Positions 44,353-53,429 of a stretch of 57,886 bases of DNA are shown here, in pieces (position 1 is the stretch's first letter; each line of letters opens with the position of its first letter). The position numbers were made by a program, and so were the translations under genes. The notes beneath the pieces are model-generated. The model saw nothing but the letters and a program-made list of their open reading frames with translations, was not told the DNA's origin and did not search any database. This DNA is from Donghicola tyrosinivorans. GTDB lineage: Bacteria; Pseudomonadota; Alphaproteobacteria; Rhodobacterales; Rhodobacteraceae. Location: positions 1 to 57,886 of the forward strand of contig NZ_PVTQ01000019.1 in assembly GCF_003003355.1 (NCBI RefSeq). The letters are read 5' to 3'.

Positions 44353-45791
44353 GCGCCCCGCGTAAGAAGGCCGCCATCATTGGCGGCGGTGTAATTGGCG
44401 GCGGATGGGCGGCTCGGTTCTTGCTGAACGGGTGGGATGTGGCGGTCTTTGATCCCGATCCTGAGGCCGAACGCAAAATCTCTGAGGTGATCAGCAACGC
44501 CCGCCGTGCCTTGCCCGCGCTTTATGATCGGGCGATGCCAGATGAAGGAAGCCTGAGCTTCCATCAGCATTTGGCTGAGGCGGTTTCGGATGCCGATTGG
44601 GTGCAGGAAAGCGTGCCTGAACGGCTGGATTTGAAGCATAAAGTGTTGGGGTCTTTGTGCGACCTTGCGCCCGATGCGGCGGTGATTGGGTCTTCAACGT
44701 CGGGCTTCAAGCCTTCGGAATTGAACGAAAAAGGCGCCCGTGCTGTGGTCGCCCATCCTTTCAATCCTGTGTACCTGCTGCCGCTGGTCGAACTGGTGGG
44801 CGAGGCGGAGCATACGGAAAAGGCCGCCAGTATCCTGCGCCAGATCGGGATGTACCCGCTGACCCTTCGCAAAGAGATCGACGCGCATATTGCAGACCGC
44901 CTGCTTGAGGCTGTCTGGCGCGAAAGCCTTTGGCTGGTGAAAGACGGTATCGCCACGACCGAAGAGATCGACGATGCAATCCGCATGGCCTTTGGCATCC
45001 GCTGGGGGCAGATGGGCCTGTTCGAGACATACCGCATTGCGGGTGGCGAGGCGGGGATGAAGCACTTTATGGCGCAGTTTGGCCCGTGCCTGGCGTGGCC
45101 GTGGACCAAGCTGATGGATGTGCCGGAGTTCACCGATGAGCTGGTCGATCTGATCGCGGGCCAGTCCGATGCGCAGTCCGGCCATATGTCGATCCGTGAA
45201 CTTGAGCGGCTGCGTGATGACAATATCGTCGGCATGGTGCGGTCACTGAAACGCACCGGCTCGGGCGCTGGCGGGGTGGTCAAAGCCCATGAAGCGGCGC
45301 TGGCCAGTGGCGAGAGTAAAGACGGTTTGCCCGTCACCGCCCGCCGTCAGGTGCCCACCAGTTGGACCGACTACAACGGGCATATGAATGAGACGCACTA
45401 CCTAGAGGCGGCCTCGCAGGCGACCGATAACCTGATGGCAATGGTCGGTGCTGACGAAAAATATGTCGCTTCTGGCAAGAGTTACTTCACCGTCGAGACC
45501 CATATTCGATACTTGGAGGAGGTTCACGCCGGAGATCAACTGACCATTACGTCGCAGGTTCTGGCAGGAGAAGGCAAGCGATTGCATCTGTTCCATCGTC
45601 TTTGGCGCAAAGATGGAACCTTGGCCGCGACAGTCGAGAAAATGTTGCTGCACACAGATCTGACCACGCGCCGCGCTTGCACGCCAGAGGATTTGGTGGC
45701 GAAACTGGTGGCGCAGATGGTGGCGGATCATGCGGGTAAACATGCCGATGGTGCCGCCCGCTATGTGGGTCAACCCAGAGACACCGCCTGA
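44349..45791 (+). CDS. lcdH: Carnitine 3-dehydrogenase fused to betainyl-CoA thioesterase
   Basis: The protein has 480 residues. Residues 1-320 are a 3-hydroxyacyl-CoA-dehydrogenase-type enzyme: NAD motif IIGGGVIGGGWAARF, GSSTSGFKPSEL, the catalytic His in VVAHPFNPVYLLPLVELVG, and a helical C-terminal domain. Residues from about 335 on are a hotdog thioesterase (TSWTDYNGHMNETHYLEAA, VETHIRYLEEVHAGDQL). It oxidises L-carnitine to 3-dehydrocarnitine and then hydrolyses betainyl-CoA to glycine betaine after the BKACE step. This fusion is known from rhizobia and relatives. Closing both ends of the pathway in one protein fits the neighbouring gene order. Confidence 0.9.
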   Translation: MSAPRKKAAIIGGGVIGGGWAARFLLNGWDVAVFDPDPEAERKISEVISNARRALPALYDRAMPDEGSLSFHQHLAEAVSDADWVQESVPERLDLKHKVLGSLCDLAPDAAVIGSSTSGFKPSELNEKGARAVVAHPFNPVYLLPLVELVGEAEHTEKAASILRQIGMYPLTLRKEIDAHIADRLLEAVWRESLWLVKDGIATTEEIDDAIRMAFGIRWGQMGLFETYRIAGGEAGMKHFMAQFGPCLAWPWTKLMDVPEFTDELVDLIAGQSDAQSGHMSIRELERLRDDNIVGMVRSLKRTGSGAGGVVKAHEAALASGESKDGLPVTARRQVPTSWTDYNGHMNETHYLEAASQATDNLMAMVGADEKYVASGKSYFTVETHIRYLEEVHAGDQLTITSQVLAGEGKRLHLFHRLWRKDGTLAATVEKMLLHTDLTTRRACTPEDLVAKLVAQMVADHAGKHADGAARYVGQPRDTA

Positions 45792-45815
45792 GTGACCTGA
45801 CGCGCATAAGAATTT

Positions 45816-45860
45816 CGAAGCGGCCCGCCGCTTCGCACATAAGGCCCCCGAAAAAGGGGG
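45816..45860 (+). other. Two hairpins in the leader of the binding-protein gene
   Basis: CGAAGCGG/CCGCTTCG (8 bp, 45816-45835, 4-base loop) is followed by CCCCC/GGGGG (45845-45860). A short GGCC-AAA-GGCC repeat follows. They lie in the 108-base gap before the oligopeptide-type binding protein. They may act as a partial terminator of the carnitine genes and a 5' stabiliser of the importer message. Confidence 0.55.
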
Positions 45861-45899
45861 AAAGGCCAAAGGCCAAAATTAACAACAGGGAAAACAAAA

Positions 45900-47489
45900 A
45901 TGACTGATCAGACAAAAGGCACGACCTTCCAGCGTTTCAGCCAGAAAGGGATGACACGCCGTCAGATGCTTGGCCGGGCCAGTGTGCTCGGCCTTGGTGT
46001 TTTGGTGGGGGGCACTGTTCCCTTCCGTGCCGCTCTGGCACAGTCGCCTGTAAAGGGCGGCATCCTTAAGATGGGCCTTGGCGGCGGTGAAAGCACCGAG
46101 TCACTTGATCCCGCAATGGCGCTGGCGCAGGTGGCGTTCCACGTCACCCGCACCTTCGGCGAGACCTTGTTGGACGTGAACAACGACGGCTCGCTTGACA
46201 TGCGTCTGGCCGAGGATGTGTCCTCTAGCCCCGATGCCAAGACTTGGACCTTCAAAATCCGTCAGGGCGTTAAGTTCCATGATGGCGCGGTTATGACCGC
46301 CAATGACGTTCTGGAAACCATGCGCCGCCATTCGGACGAAGAGGCGAAATCCGGTGCGCTTGGCATCATGAAAGGCATCGCGGATATGCGTGTGGATGGC
46401 GACAACTTTGTTGTCGAACTGACCGATGCCAACGCCGACCTGCCGTTCCTGATGTCGGACTATCACCTTGTGATCCAGCCGAACGGTGGCCGTGACAACC
46501 CGAACGCAGGCATCGGCACCGGCCCCTACAAGGTGGTCGAGGCAGAGCCCGGCGTGCGCTACACCTTTGAAAAATTTGCGGACTACTGGGATGACAGCCG
46601 CGGCCATTTCGATGGCGTCGAATTTGCCGTGATCAACGATGCAACCGCCCGTAACGCGGCGCTGCAATCGGGTCAGGTGCATATCGTGAACCAAGTCGCG
46701 CCCAAGGTGGCGGGTCTGTTGGGCCGTGCGCCCGGTATCTCGGTCAAGAACGTCTCGGGCCGTGGTCACTATGTGTTCATCATGCACTGCGACACCGCGC
46801 CGTTTGATAACGCGGACCTGCGTATGGCGCTGAAATACGCGATCAATCGTCAGGAATTGGTGGACAAGATCCTGCAGGGCTATGGCTCGATCGGGAACGA
46901 CATTCCGATCAACTCGGCCTATCCGCTGTTCGATGACAGCATTCCCCAGCGCGAATATGACCCCGAAAAAGCCAAGGAATACTACGCCAAATCCGGCCAT
47001 GACGGCAGCCCGATCATCCTGCGCGTGTCGGATGTGGCCTTCCCCGGTGCGGTCGATGCGGCGCAGCTGTTTCAGGAAAGCGCCCGCGCCTGCGGTATCC
47101 CGCTGGAGATCAGCCGCGAGCCCGCAGACGGCTATTGGTCCGAAGTGTGGAACGTGCAGCCCTTCTGCGCCTCGTATTGGAGCGGCCGTCCGGTACAAGA
47201 CCAGATGTACGCCACTGCCTATCTGTCGACTGCAGACTGGAATGACACCCGCTTCAAGAACGAAACCTTCGACGCCAAGCTGTTCGAAGCCAAGGGCGAG
47301 TTGGACGGCGCCAAACGCAAGCAGCTCTACCGTGAGATGGCGGACATTCTTAGCAATGAAGGCGGTCTGATATGCCCGATGTTCAACGATTTCATAGAAG
47401 GTGTCAGCGATCAGATCGCGGGCTGGGAACAGAACGGCGTCTGGGAAGTCATGAACGGTCTGGCTCCGCACAAGTGTTGGCTGGCCTGA
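45900..47489 (+). CDS. ABC transporter substrate-binding protein, family 5, Tat-exported
   Basis: The protein has 529 residues. A twin-arginine leader reads MTRRQMLGRASVLGLGVLVG (residues 18-37), followed by cleavage near ALAQS. The SBP_bac_5 pattern is visible in ESLDPAMALAQVAFHVTR, KTWTFKIRQGVKFHDG, GTGPYKVVEAEPGVRYTFEK, and FDNADLRMALKYAINRQELVDKI. It binds a peptide-like or quaternary amine ligand in the periplasm. Tat export implies it folds before export. The following genes complete the importer. Its position between carnitine and ring-opening clusters leaves the ligand open. Confidence 0.92.
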   Translation: MTDQTKGTTFQRFSQKGMTRRQMLGRASVLGLGVLVGGTVPFRAALAQSPVKGGILKMGLGGGESTESLDPAMALAQVAFHVTRTFGETLLDVNNDGSLDMRLAEDVSSSPDAKTWTFKIRQGVKFHDGAVMTANDVLETMRRHSDEEAKSGALGIMKGIADMRVDGDNFVVELTDANADLPFLMSDYHLVIQPNGGRDNPNAGIGTGPYKVVEAEPGVRYTFEKFADYWDDSRGHFDGVEFAVINDATARNAALQSGQVHIVNQVAPKVAGLLGRAPGISVKNVSGRGHYVFIMHCDTAPFDNADLRMALKYAINRQELVDKILQGYGSIGNDIPINSAYPLFDDSIPQREYDPEKAKEYYAKSGHDGSPIILRVSDVAFPGAVDAAQLFQESARACGIPLEISREPADGYWSEVWNVQPFCASYWSGRPVQDQMYATAYLSTADWNDTRFKNETFDAKLFEAKGELDGAKRKQLYREMADILSNEGGLICPMFNDFIEGVSDQIAGWEQNGVWEVMNGLAPHKCWLA

Positions 47490-47499
47490 GGCGGGCCGG

Positions 47500-48459
47500 A
47501 TGAACGCATTAGTCCTTAAATTGTTGGTCCAGCGCATTGCGCTGGGCCTGCTTTTGATTTTTCTGGTTTCGATCATGATCTTTCTGGGCACGCAGATCCT
47601 GCCCGGAGATGTGGCGCAATCGATCCTAGGGCAGACGGCCACGCCGGAATCCCTTGCGAACTTGCGCGAAGAATTGGGTCTGAATGTTCCGCCGCTTGAA
47701 CGCTATCTGAACTGGCTTGGCGGGGTTGTGCGCGGGGATCTGGGAACATCGCTGACCAACGGGCGCGATATCGGCGCGTCCATTGCGGACCGTCTGGGGA
47801 ACACCCTGTTTCTAGCCATGTGGGCGGCGATTATCTCGGTCCCGCTGGCGATTACCCTTGGCCTTGTCTCGGTTCTTTATCGGGGGCGCTGGCCGGACAA
47901 GCTGATCTCGGCGGTGACGCTATCCGCGATTTCGGTGCCTGAATTCATGATGAGCTACATCCTGATGTACTATGTGGCCGTGCAACTGGGATGGGCCCCG
48001 TCGGTGGCGATGCTGAACGACCGGATGAGCCTTCTGGACAAGCTGCACGCTATATCGCTGCCCGTTGCCGTTCTGGTCATGGTGGTATTGGCCCATATGA
48101 TGCGGATGACCCGCGCGGCCCTGCTGAACGTGATGCAGTCGGCCTATATCGAGACCGCCGAGCTGAAAGGCCTGCGCCGCGCAAGCGTGATCTGGCGTCA
48201 CGCCTTTCCAAACTCGATCGCGCCGATTGTGAACGTGGTCATGCTGAACATGGCCTATCTGGTTGTGGGCGTCGTCGTGGTTGAGGTGGTCTTTGTCTAC
48301 CCCGGTATGGGTCAGTATCTGGTGGATCACGTGGCCAAGCGCGATGTGCCGGTGGTGCAGGCCTGCGGTCTGATCTTTGCCGCCGTTTATATTTTCCTGA
48401 ACATGTTTGCAGATATCGTGTCGATCCTGGCGAACCCCAGATTGAGGCACCCGAAATGA
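47500..48459 (+). CDS. ABC transporter permease, DppB type
   Basis: The protein has 319 residues. It has six membrane segments, the N-terminal ALGLLLIFLVSIMIFLGTQI and the conserved NLREELGLNVPPLERYLNWL. The permease EAA-like loop reads IETAELKGLRRASVIWRHAFPNS. It pairs with the DppC-type permease next to it, overlapping it by 4 bases, to form the channel of the importer. Confidence 0.93.
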   Translation: MNALVLKLLVQRIALGLLLIFLVSIMIFLGTQILPGDVAQSILGQTATPESLANLREELGLNVPPLERYLNWLGGVVRGDLGTSLTNGRDIGASIADRLGNTLFLAMWAAIISVPLAITLGLVSVLYRGRWPDKLISAVTLSAISVPEFMMSYILMYYVAVQLGWAPSVAMLNDRMSLLDKLHAISLPVAVLVMVVLAHMMRMTRAALLNVMQSAYIETAELKGLRRASVIWRHAFPNSIAPIVNVVMLNMAYLVVGVVVVEVVFVYPGMGQYLVDHVAKRDVPVVQACGLIFAAVYIFLNMFADIVSILANPRLRHPK

Positions 48460-49274
48460 TGCGCCTTCCTCTTCCGACCTTGATCGGACTGTTTATCACC
48501 GGACTGTTCCTGTTTACCGCCATTTTCGCCCCGTGGATTGCGCCCTATGGCGTCAGCGAAGTGGTTGGCGACGTGTGGGAACCGGCCTCGGCTGAATATT
48601 GGCTCGGGACGGACAATATCGGACGTGACCTCTTGTCCCGCATGATCTGGGGCGGTCAGACGACGATCTTTGTGGCGATTGCCGCGACGGTGGTCAGCTT
48701 TGTCACCGGCTCGGTTCTGGGGCTGTTCGCGGCAGTTGTGGGCGGATGGCTGGATCAGCTGATGTCGCGCTTTGTCGATCTGATTATGGCGATCCCGACG
48801 CTGATCTTTGCGCTGGTGGTGCTGTCGGTGATGCCGGTGACCATCCCTGTGCTGATCCTTGTCATGGGCCTGTTGGATTCCACCCGCGTGTTCCGTCTAT
48901 CCCGCGCAGTCGCCAGCGATATCGCGGTTATGGAGTATGTGGAATCCGCCCGCCTGCGCGGCGAAGGGCGCGCTTGGGTGATCTTTCGGGAAATCCTGCC
49001 CAACGCCTTGTCGCCTTTGGTGGCCGAGGCGGGGATGCGCTTTATTTTCATGGTACTTTTCGTCTCGACCCTGTCGTTTCTTGGGCTTGGCGTGCAACCG
49101 CCTGCGGCGGACTGGGGCGGGATCGTGAAAGAGAACAAGGACGGGATCGTTTACGGCATACCGGCTGCACTGCTGCCCGCGGTTGCGATTGCGGCGCTGG
49201 CGATCAGCGTGAACCTTGTGGCCGACTGGGTGCTGGATCGCACCTCCTCGTTGAAAGGGGGGCGCAATGCCTGA
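48456..49274 (+). CDS. ABC transporter permease, DppC type
   Basis: The protein has 272 residues. It shows the DppC N-terminal region FAPWIAPYG and WLGTDNIGRDLLSRMIWGGQ. The EAA loop is VESARLRGEGRAWVIFREILPNA. The C-terminal helices include TLSFLGLGVQPPAADWGGI. It overlaps both flanking genes by 4-8 bases, so translation is coupled in the operon. Confidence 0.93.
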   Translation: MMRLPLPTLIGLFITGLFLFTAIFAPWIAPYGVSEVVGDVWEPASAEYWLGTDNIGRDLLSRMIWGGQTTIFVAIAATVVSFVTGSVLGLFAAVVGGWLDQLMSRFVDLIMAIPTLIFALVVLSVMPVTIPVLILVMGLLDSTRVFRLSRAVASDIAVMEYVESARLRGEGRAWVIFREILPNALSPLVAEAGMRFIFMVLFVSTLSFLGLGVQPPAADWGGIVKENKDGIVYGIPAALLPAVAIAALAISVNLVADWVLDRTSSLKGGRNA

Positions 49275-50880
49275 TCATGTGCTGAAGATTGACAACCTCA
49301 AGATCGAAGCCACCGCTTATCCTCCCGGTGAGGCGCCCCGCCGCGTGACAATTGTGGACGGCGTGTCCTTAACCTTGGAAAAGGGCAAGGTACTGGGGCT
49401 GATCGGGGAATCCGGTGCGGGTAAGTCCACGATTGGCCTTTCGGCGATGGCCTATGGCCGTGGCGGGATCGAACTGACCGGTGGTGAAATCCACCTGAAC
49501 GGGCGGGAAATCCGCAAGGCAAAGGGTGCTGTTCTGCGGTCCTTGCGCGGGGCTGAGGTCACCTATGTGGCCCAATCCGCCGCTGCTGCTTTTAACCCTG
49601 CGAAAAAGCTGATGGAGCAGGTGATCGAGGCCACAGTCTCGCACGGGCGGGCCTCGCGCCAAGAGGCGAAGGAGCGGGCGGTTGATCTGTTCCGCAAGCT
49701 AGGGCTGCCCGAGCCGGAGACCTTCGGAGATCGTTATCCTCATCAGGTGTCGGGCGGGCAGTTGCAGCGTGCGATGACAGCGATGGCACTGTGTCCACAG
49801 CCTGATCTGGTGATTTTCGATGAGCCCACGACTGCGCTGGATGTGACCACGCAGCTTGGCGTTCTGGCCGCGATCAAGGGGGCGATCCGCGATCTGGGGG
49901 TGGCTGCGCTTTATATCACCCACGATCTGGCGGTGGTGGCGCAGATTGCCGATGACATCATGGTGCTGCGGCATGGCAAGACGGTGGAGTACGGCTCGAC
50001 GCGGCAGATCATCACCGAACCGCAGCAGGACTATACCCGTGCGCTTGTGTCGGTGACGGCCAAAGAACATGCGGAGAAGACTTCGGACCAACCGCCTGTT
50101 TTGCAGGTCACTGGCCTTTCTGCGGAATATCGCGGGATGGGGCGTGATGTGCTGTCGGATATCAACATCGCGATCCAGCCCGGCACGACGCTGGCGGTGG
50201 TGGGGGAGTCCGGCTCTGGAAAATCCACGCTGGCGCGGGTGATCACGGGGCTTTTGCCGCAAAAGGCGGGGCAGGTGCTGTTTGATGGACGCGCGTTGTC
50301 TCGTGATCTGAAGGGCCGCAGCCGTGAAGACCTGCAAGAGTTGCAGATGATCTATCAGATGGCTGACACGGCGATGAACCCGCGGCAAACCGTGGGAACG
50401 ATCATCGGGCGTCCGTTGCAGTTTTATTTCGGTATGAAAGGCGCGGCGCTTCGGGATCGGATCGTGCAGTTGCTGGATGAGATCGAACTGGGCGCGGGCT
50501 TTATGGACCGCTATCCGGCCGAGCTATCCGGCGGGCAAAAGCAGCGTGTCTGCATCGCCCGCGCGCTTGCCGCCAAGCCAAAGCTGATTATCTGTGATGA
50601 GGTGACCAGCGCACTTGATCCGCTGGTGGCCGAGGGGATTTTGCAGCTGCTCTATGATCTGCAACAGCGTGAACAGGTGTCCTACATGTTCATCACCCAC
50701 GATATCGCAACGGTGAAAGCCATCGCGGATTCTATCGCGGTGATGCATCTGGGCAAGGTGGTGCGCTATGGGCAGAAGTCCAAAGTGCTGTCGCCGCCCT
50801 TTGATGATTATACCGAAATGCTGCTGCGTTCGGTTCCCGAAATGCGGCTGGGGTGGATGGAGGAAGTGGCACAGGTCTAG
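49267..50880 (+). CDS. ABC transporter ATP-binding protein, DppD-DppF fused
   Basis: The protein has 537 residues. Two complete ATPase domains: Walker A GESGAGKSTIGL and [12 protein letters not shown]; signatures VSGGQLQRAM and LSGGQKQRVC; Walker B LVIFDEPTTALD and LIICDEVTSALD. The first half is DppD-like and the second DppF-like. A single fused gene replaces two separate ATPases. It drives the importer made from the three preceding genes. It is the last gene of this operon, converging on the aldehyde dehydrogenase. Confidence 0.94.
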   Translation: MPDHVLKIDNLKIEATAYPPGEAPRRVTIVDGVSLTLEKGKVLGLIGESGAGKSTIGLSAMAYGRGGIELTGGEIHLNGREIRKAKGAVLRSLRGAEVTYVAQSAAAAFNPAKKLMEQVIEATVSHGRASRQEAKERAVDLFRKLGLPEPETFGDRYPHQVSGGQLQRAMTAMALCPQPDLVIFDEPTTALDVTTQLGVLAAIKGAIRDLGVAALYITHDLAVVAQIADDIMVLRHGKTVEYGSTRQIITEPQQDYTRALVSVTAKEHAEKTSDQPPVLQVTGLSAEYRGMGRDVLSDINIAIQPGTTLAVVGESGSGKSTLARVITGLLPQKAGQVLFDGRALSRDLKGRSREDLQELQMIYQMADTAMNPRQTVGTIIGRPLQFYFGMKGAALRDRIVQLLDEIELGAGFMDRYPAELSGGQKQRVCIARALAAKPKLIICDEVTSALDPLVAEGILQLLYDLQQREQVSYMFITHDIATVKAIADSIAVMHLGKVVRYGQKSKVLSPPFDDYTEMLLRSVPEMRLGWMEEVAQV

Positions 50881-50907
50881 GTGCCACCTTCCGCCGCGGG
50901 TTTTAGC

Positions 50908-52374
50908 CTAGCGCATCACAAAGGGGTCAGGGATGGGATCATCGCTGACCCGCAGCCACACGGTTTTGACGGTGGTGTAATCAAGGGCGGCTTGCAGGCC
51001 GCCTTCGCGTCCGTGGCCAGATAACCCATGCCCGCCAAAGGGCGCGATGGGGCTGACGGCGCGGTATGTGTTGACCCAGACGATGCCCGCCTGAATACGG
51101 CGGATCATCCGGTGCGCGCGGGTCAAATCGCGGGTGAAAACGCCAGAGGCAAGGCCGAAGGCGGTGTCATTGGCGATGCGCACGGCGTCTTCTTCGGTGT
51201 CAAAACCCACGACAGACAGGACGGGGCCAAAGAATTCTTCGGTCAGGCAAGGTGCATCAGGCGCGTCCGAGCAATCAATGATCGTAGGTTTGAAATAGAA
51301 CCCGTTGCCGCTTGGGGCCGTGCCGCCGGTGATAACCCGCGCCCCTGCGTCGCAAGAACGGGCGATCAGGTCTGTCGCATGGTTCCGCTGGCGGGCGCTG
51401 CAGAGGGGGCCGACCTCGGTCGCCATGTTGTCTGGCTGGCCGATCACGATGGCTTCGGCCTTGGCTTTCAGGCGCTCAAGGAAGGCCTCTTTGATTGAAT
51501 TCTGCACGACAAGGCGCGATCCTGCCACGCAGCTTTGTCCCGTTGCCGCGAAGATGCCCGCGACTTGCGCGTTGGCGGCGCTGTCCAGATCTGCGTCCTC
51601 AAACACGATAAAGGGCGATTTACCCCCCAACTCCAGTGAGACACTGGCCAGATTTTCGGCGCTGCCGCGCACGATATGGCGGGCGGTGTCCGGCCCGCCG
51701 GTAAAGGCCACATGAGCCACATCGGGATGGCTGGTCAGCGGCGCGCCGCAGGTGGCGCCAAATCCGGTGATGACGTTCAGCACGCCTTTGGGAAAGCCTG
51801 CCTGATCGAAGATGCGGGCAAATTCCAAGAGGGGCGCGGGCCCTTCTTCCGAGGCCTTCAGCACCACCGTACAGCCCGCCGCTAGTGCAGGTCCCAGTTT
51901 GACCGCCGACAGAAAGAGTTGCGAGTTCCAAGGCACCACCGCTGCCACAACCCCGATGGGTTCGCGGCGTAGCCAGACCTCCATGTCGGGTTTGTCGATG
52001 GGCAGATGCGCCCCTTCGATCTTGTCCGCAAGCCCCGCGTAATAGCGATAGTAATCGGCCACATAGGCAATCTGGGCCGAGGTTTCGCGGATGATCTTTC
52101 CGGTGTCGCGGGTTTCGATCTGCGCTAGCTTCTGCGCGTTCTCGGCCAGAAGGTCGGCCAGCCGCATCAGCAGCTTGCCCCGTGCTGTGGCCGTCATGCC
52201 CGCCCAGTCAGGCGTGTCAAAGGCGCGTTTGGCAGCGGCGACGGCGCGGTTGACGTCATCTTCTTTGGCCTCGGGCATCATGGCCCAAGGTTGCGCTGTG
52301 GATGGATCAATGCTGGGGAATTGGCCCGATCCGTCGCAGAAAGCTCCGTCGATATATAGCTGGTAACGCTGCAT
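50908..52374 (-). CDS. Aldehyde dehydrogenase, TgnC-like
   Basis: The protein has 488 residues. NAD-binding and active-site motifs are VVPWNSQLFLSAVK, FTGGPDTARHIV, LELGGKSPFIVF (Glu) and ATGQSCVAGSRLVV (Cys). It oxidises an aldehyde to a carboxylate. In the trigonelline pathway of Acinetobacter baylyi, TgnC oxidises the cyclic hemiacetal produced after ring opening. Location next to an LLM monooxygenase and a flavin reductase on the same strand points to that kind of role. It is the last gene of the minus-strand run. Confidence 0.87.
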   Translation of the reverse strand: MQRYQLYIDGAFCDGSGQFPSIDPSTAQPWAMMPEAKEDDVNRAVAAAKRAFDTPDWAGMTATARGKLLMRLADLLAENAQKLAQIETRDTGKIIRETSAQIAYVADYYRYYAGLADKIEGAHLPIDKPDMEVWLRREPIGVVAAVVPWNSQLFLSAVKLGPALAAGCTVVLKASEEGPAPLLEFARIFDQAGFPKGVLNVITGFGATCGAPLTSHPDVAHVAFTGGPDTARHIVRGSAENLASVSLELGGKSPFIVFEDADLDSAANAQVAGIFAATGQSCVAGSRLVVQNSIKEAFLERLKAKAEAIVIGQPDNMATEVGPLCSARQRNHATDLIARSCDAGARVITGGTAPSGNGFYFKPTIIDCSDAPDAPCLTEEFFGPVLSVVGFDTEEDAVRIANDTAFGLASGVFTRDLTRAHRMIRRIQAGIVWVNTYRAVSPIAPFGGHGLSGHGREGGLQAALDYTTVKTVWLRVSDDPIPDPFVMR

Positions 52375-52393
52375 GGGCTGCTCCTTTGCGGGG

Positions 52394-53428
52394 TTACTGA
52401 AAGGCGGGCATGACGTCCGAGATGAACCGCTGAAGCGAGGCTTTCTTGCGCTCGAAGCTCATGCCAGAGTCGATCCAGAAACTGTACTCGTCATAGCCCA
52501 TGCCTTCATAGACCTTCAGGCGTTTGATCACCGCGTCCGCGTCACCGATGACCAGATCGCGCATCATCGCATCGGCGGAATAGAAGGGGTGGGCTTTGAT
52601 GTCTTCGTCGCTGAGCGTCTCGATCAGGCCCTGCTTGACCTCGCGCTTGTTCATGAACCATGCCCCGAAGTAGTTGTAAAAGCGGTTCAATTCGTCGGCG
52701 GCCACGGCGGCGTCGGCCCCGTCTTCTGCCACATAGGTGTGCATCAACAGCATGATCTTGGGGCGAGGTGCCTCCGTGCCTGCGCAGGCCGCATCAAAGG
52801 TGTCGATCAGGTGGCGCACCTCAGGCTCGCCCTTCCAGAGAGGCGTGACCTGCACGTTGCAGCCATGTTTCACTGCAAATTCAAAGCTGTTTGGATCGCG
52901 GGCGGCCACCCACAGGGGCGGGCCGTTTTCCTGCAAGGGCTGCGGGGCAGAGGTGGTTTCGGGGAAGGAATAGAACTGGCCTTCCTGCGCGTAATCCCCT
53001 TTCCACAGTGCCCGCAGGGCAGGGACCAATTCGCGCATCCGCTGGCCTGCTTCCCAAGCATCAAGACCGGGCATCATGCGTTCGTATTCATAGGTATAGG
53101 CGCCGCGGGCGATGCCAAGTTCCAACCGGCCTTCGGTGATGATGTCGGCCATCGCCGCCTCGCCCGCCAGCCGGATCGGATGCCAGAACGGCGCGATGAC
53201 GGTGCCGGTTCCTAGGCGGACGTTGCGGGTGCGGCGCGCCAGATCCACCAGATTGAGCAATGGGTTCGGCGCAATGGTAAAGTTCATGCCGTGATGCTCG
53301 CCGGTCCAGACCGCGTGCATCCCGCCTTCGTCGGCGATCTGGCACAGCTGGATAAATTCGTCATAAAGCTGCTTTTGGCAGTCGTCCGCAGAGATGCGTT
53401 CCATGTGGGCAAAAAGCGAGAACTTCAT
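52394..53428 (-). CDS. LLM-class flavin-dependent monooxygenase, TgnB-like
   Basis: The protein has 344 residues from ATG 53428 (MKFSLFAHMERISADD). It is a luciferase-like TIM barrel with the family pattern LYDEFIQLCQIADEGGMHAVW, GEHHGMNFTIAPNPLLNL, VRLGTGTVIAPFWHPIRLA and EGRLELGIARGAY. It uses reduced FMN and O2 to oxygenate a small ring or aldehyde. TgnB cleaves the pyridinium ring of trigonelline with TgnA as its reductase. The gene starts next to the reductase stop, so the two are coupled. Substrate not proven. Confidence 0.88.
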   Translation of the reverse strand: MKFSLFAHMERISADDCQKQLYDEFIQLCQIADEGGMHAVWTGEHHGMNFTIAPNPLLNLVDLARRTRNVRLGTGTVIAPFWHPIRLAGEAAMADIITEGRLELGIARGAYTYEYERMMPGLDAWEAGQRMRELVPALRALWKGDYAQEGQFYSFPETTSAPQPLQENGPPLWVAARDPNSFEFAVKHGCNVQVTPLWKGEPEVRHLIDTFDAACAGTEAPRPKIMLLMHTYVAEDGADAAVAADELNRFYNYFGAWFMNKREVKQGLIETLSDEDIKAHPFYSADAMMRDLVIGDADAVIKRLKVYEGMGYDEYSFWIDSGMSFERKKASLQRFISDVMPAFQ

Positions 53429-53429
53429 T

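Noticed and set aside
46101-47642. 513-residue minus-strand frame opposite the binding protein
   Set aside because: It is antisense to an intact SBP_bac_5 gene, crosses into the permease start, and has no family motifs.
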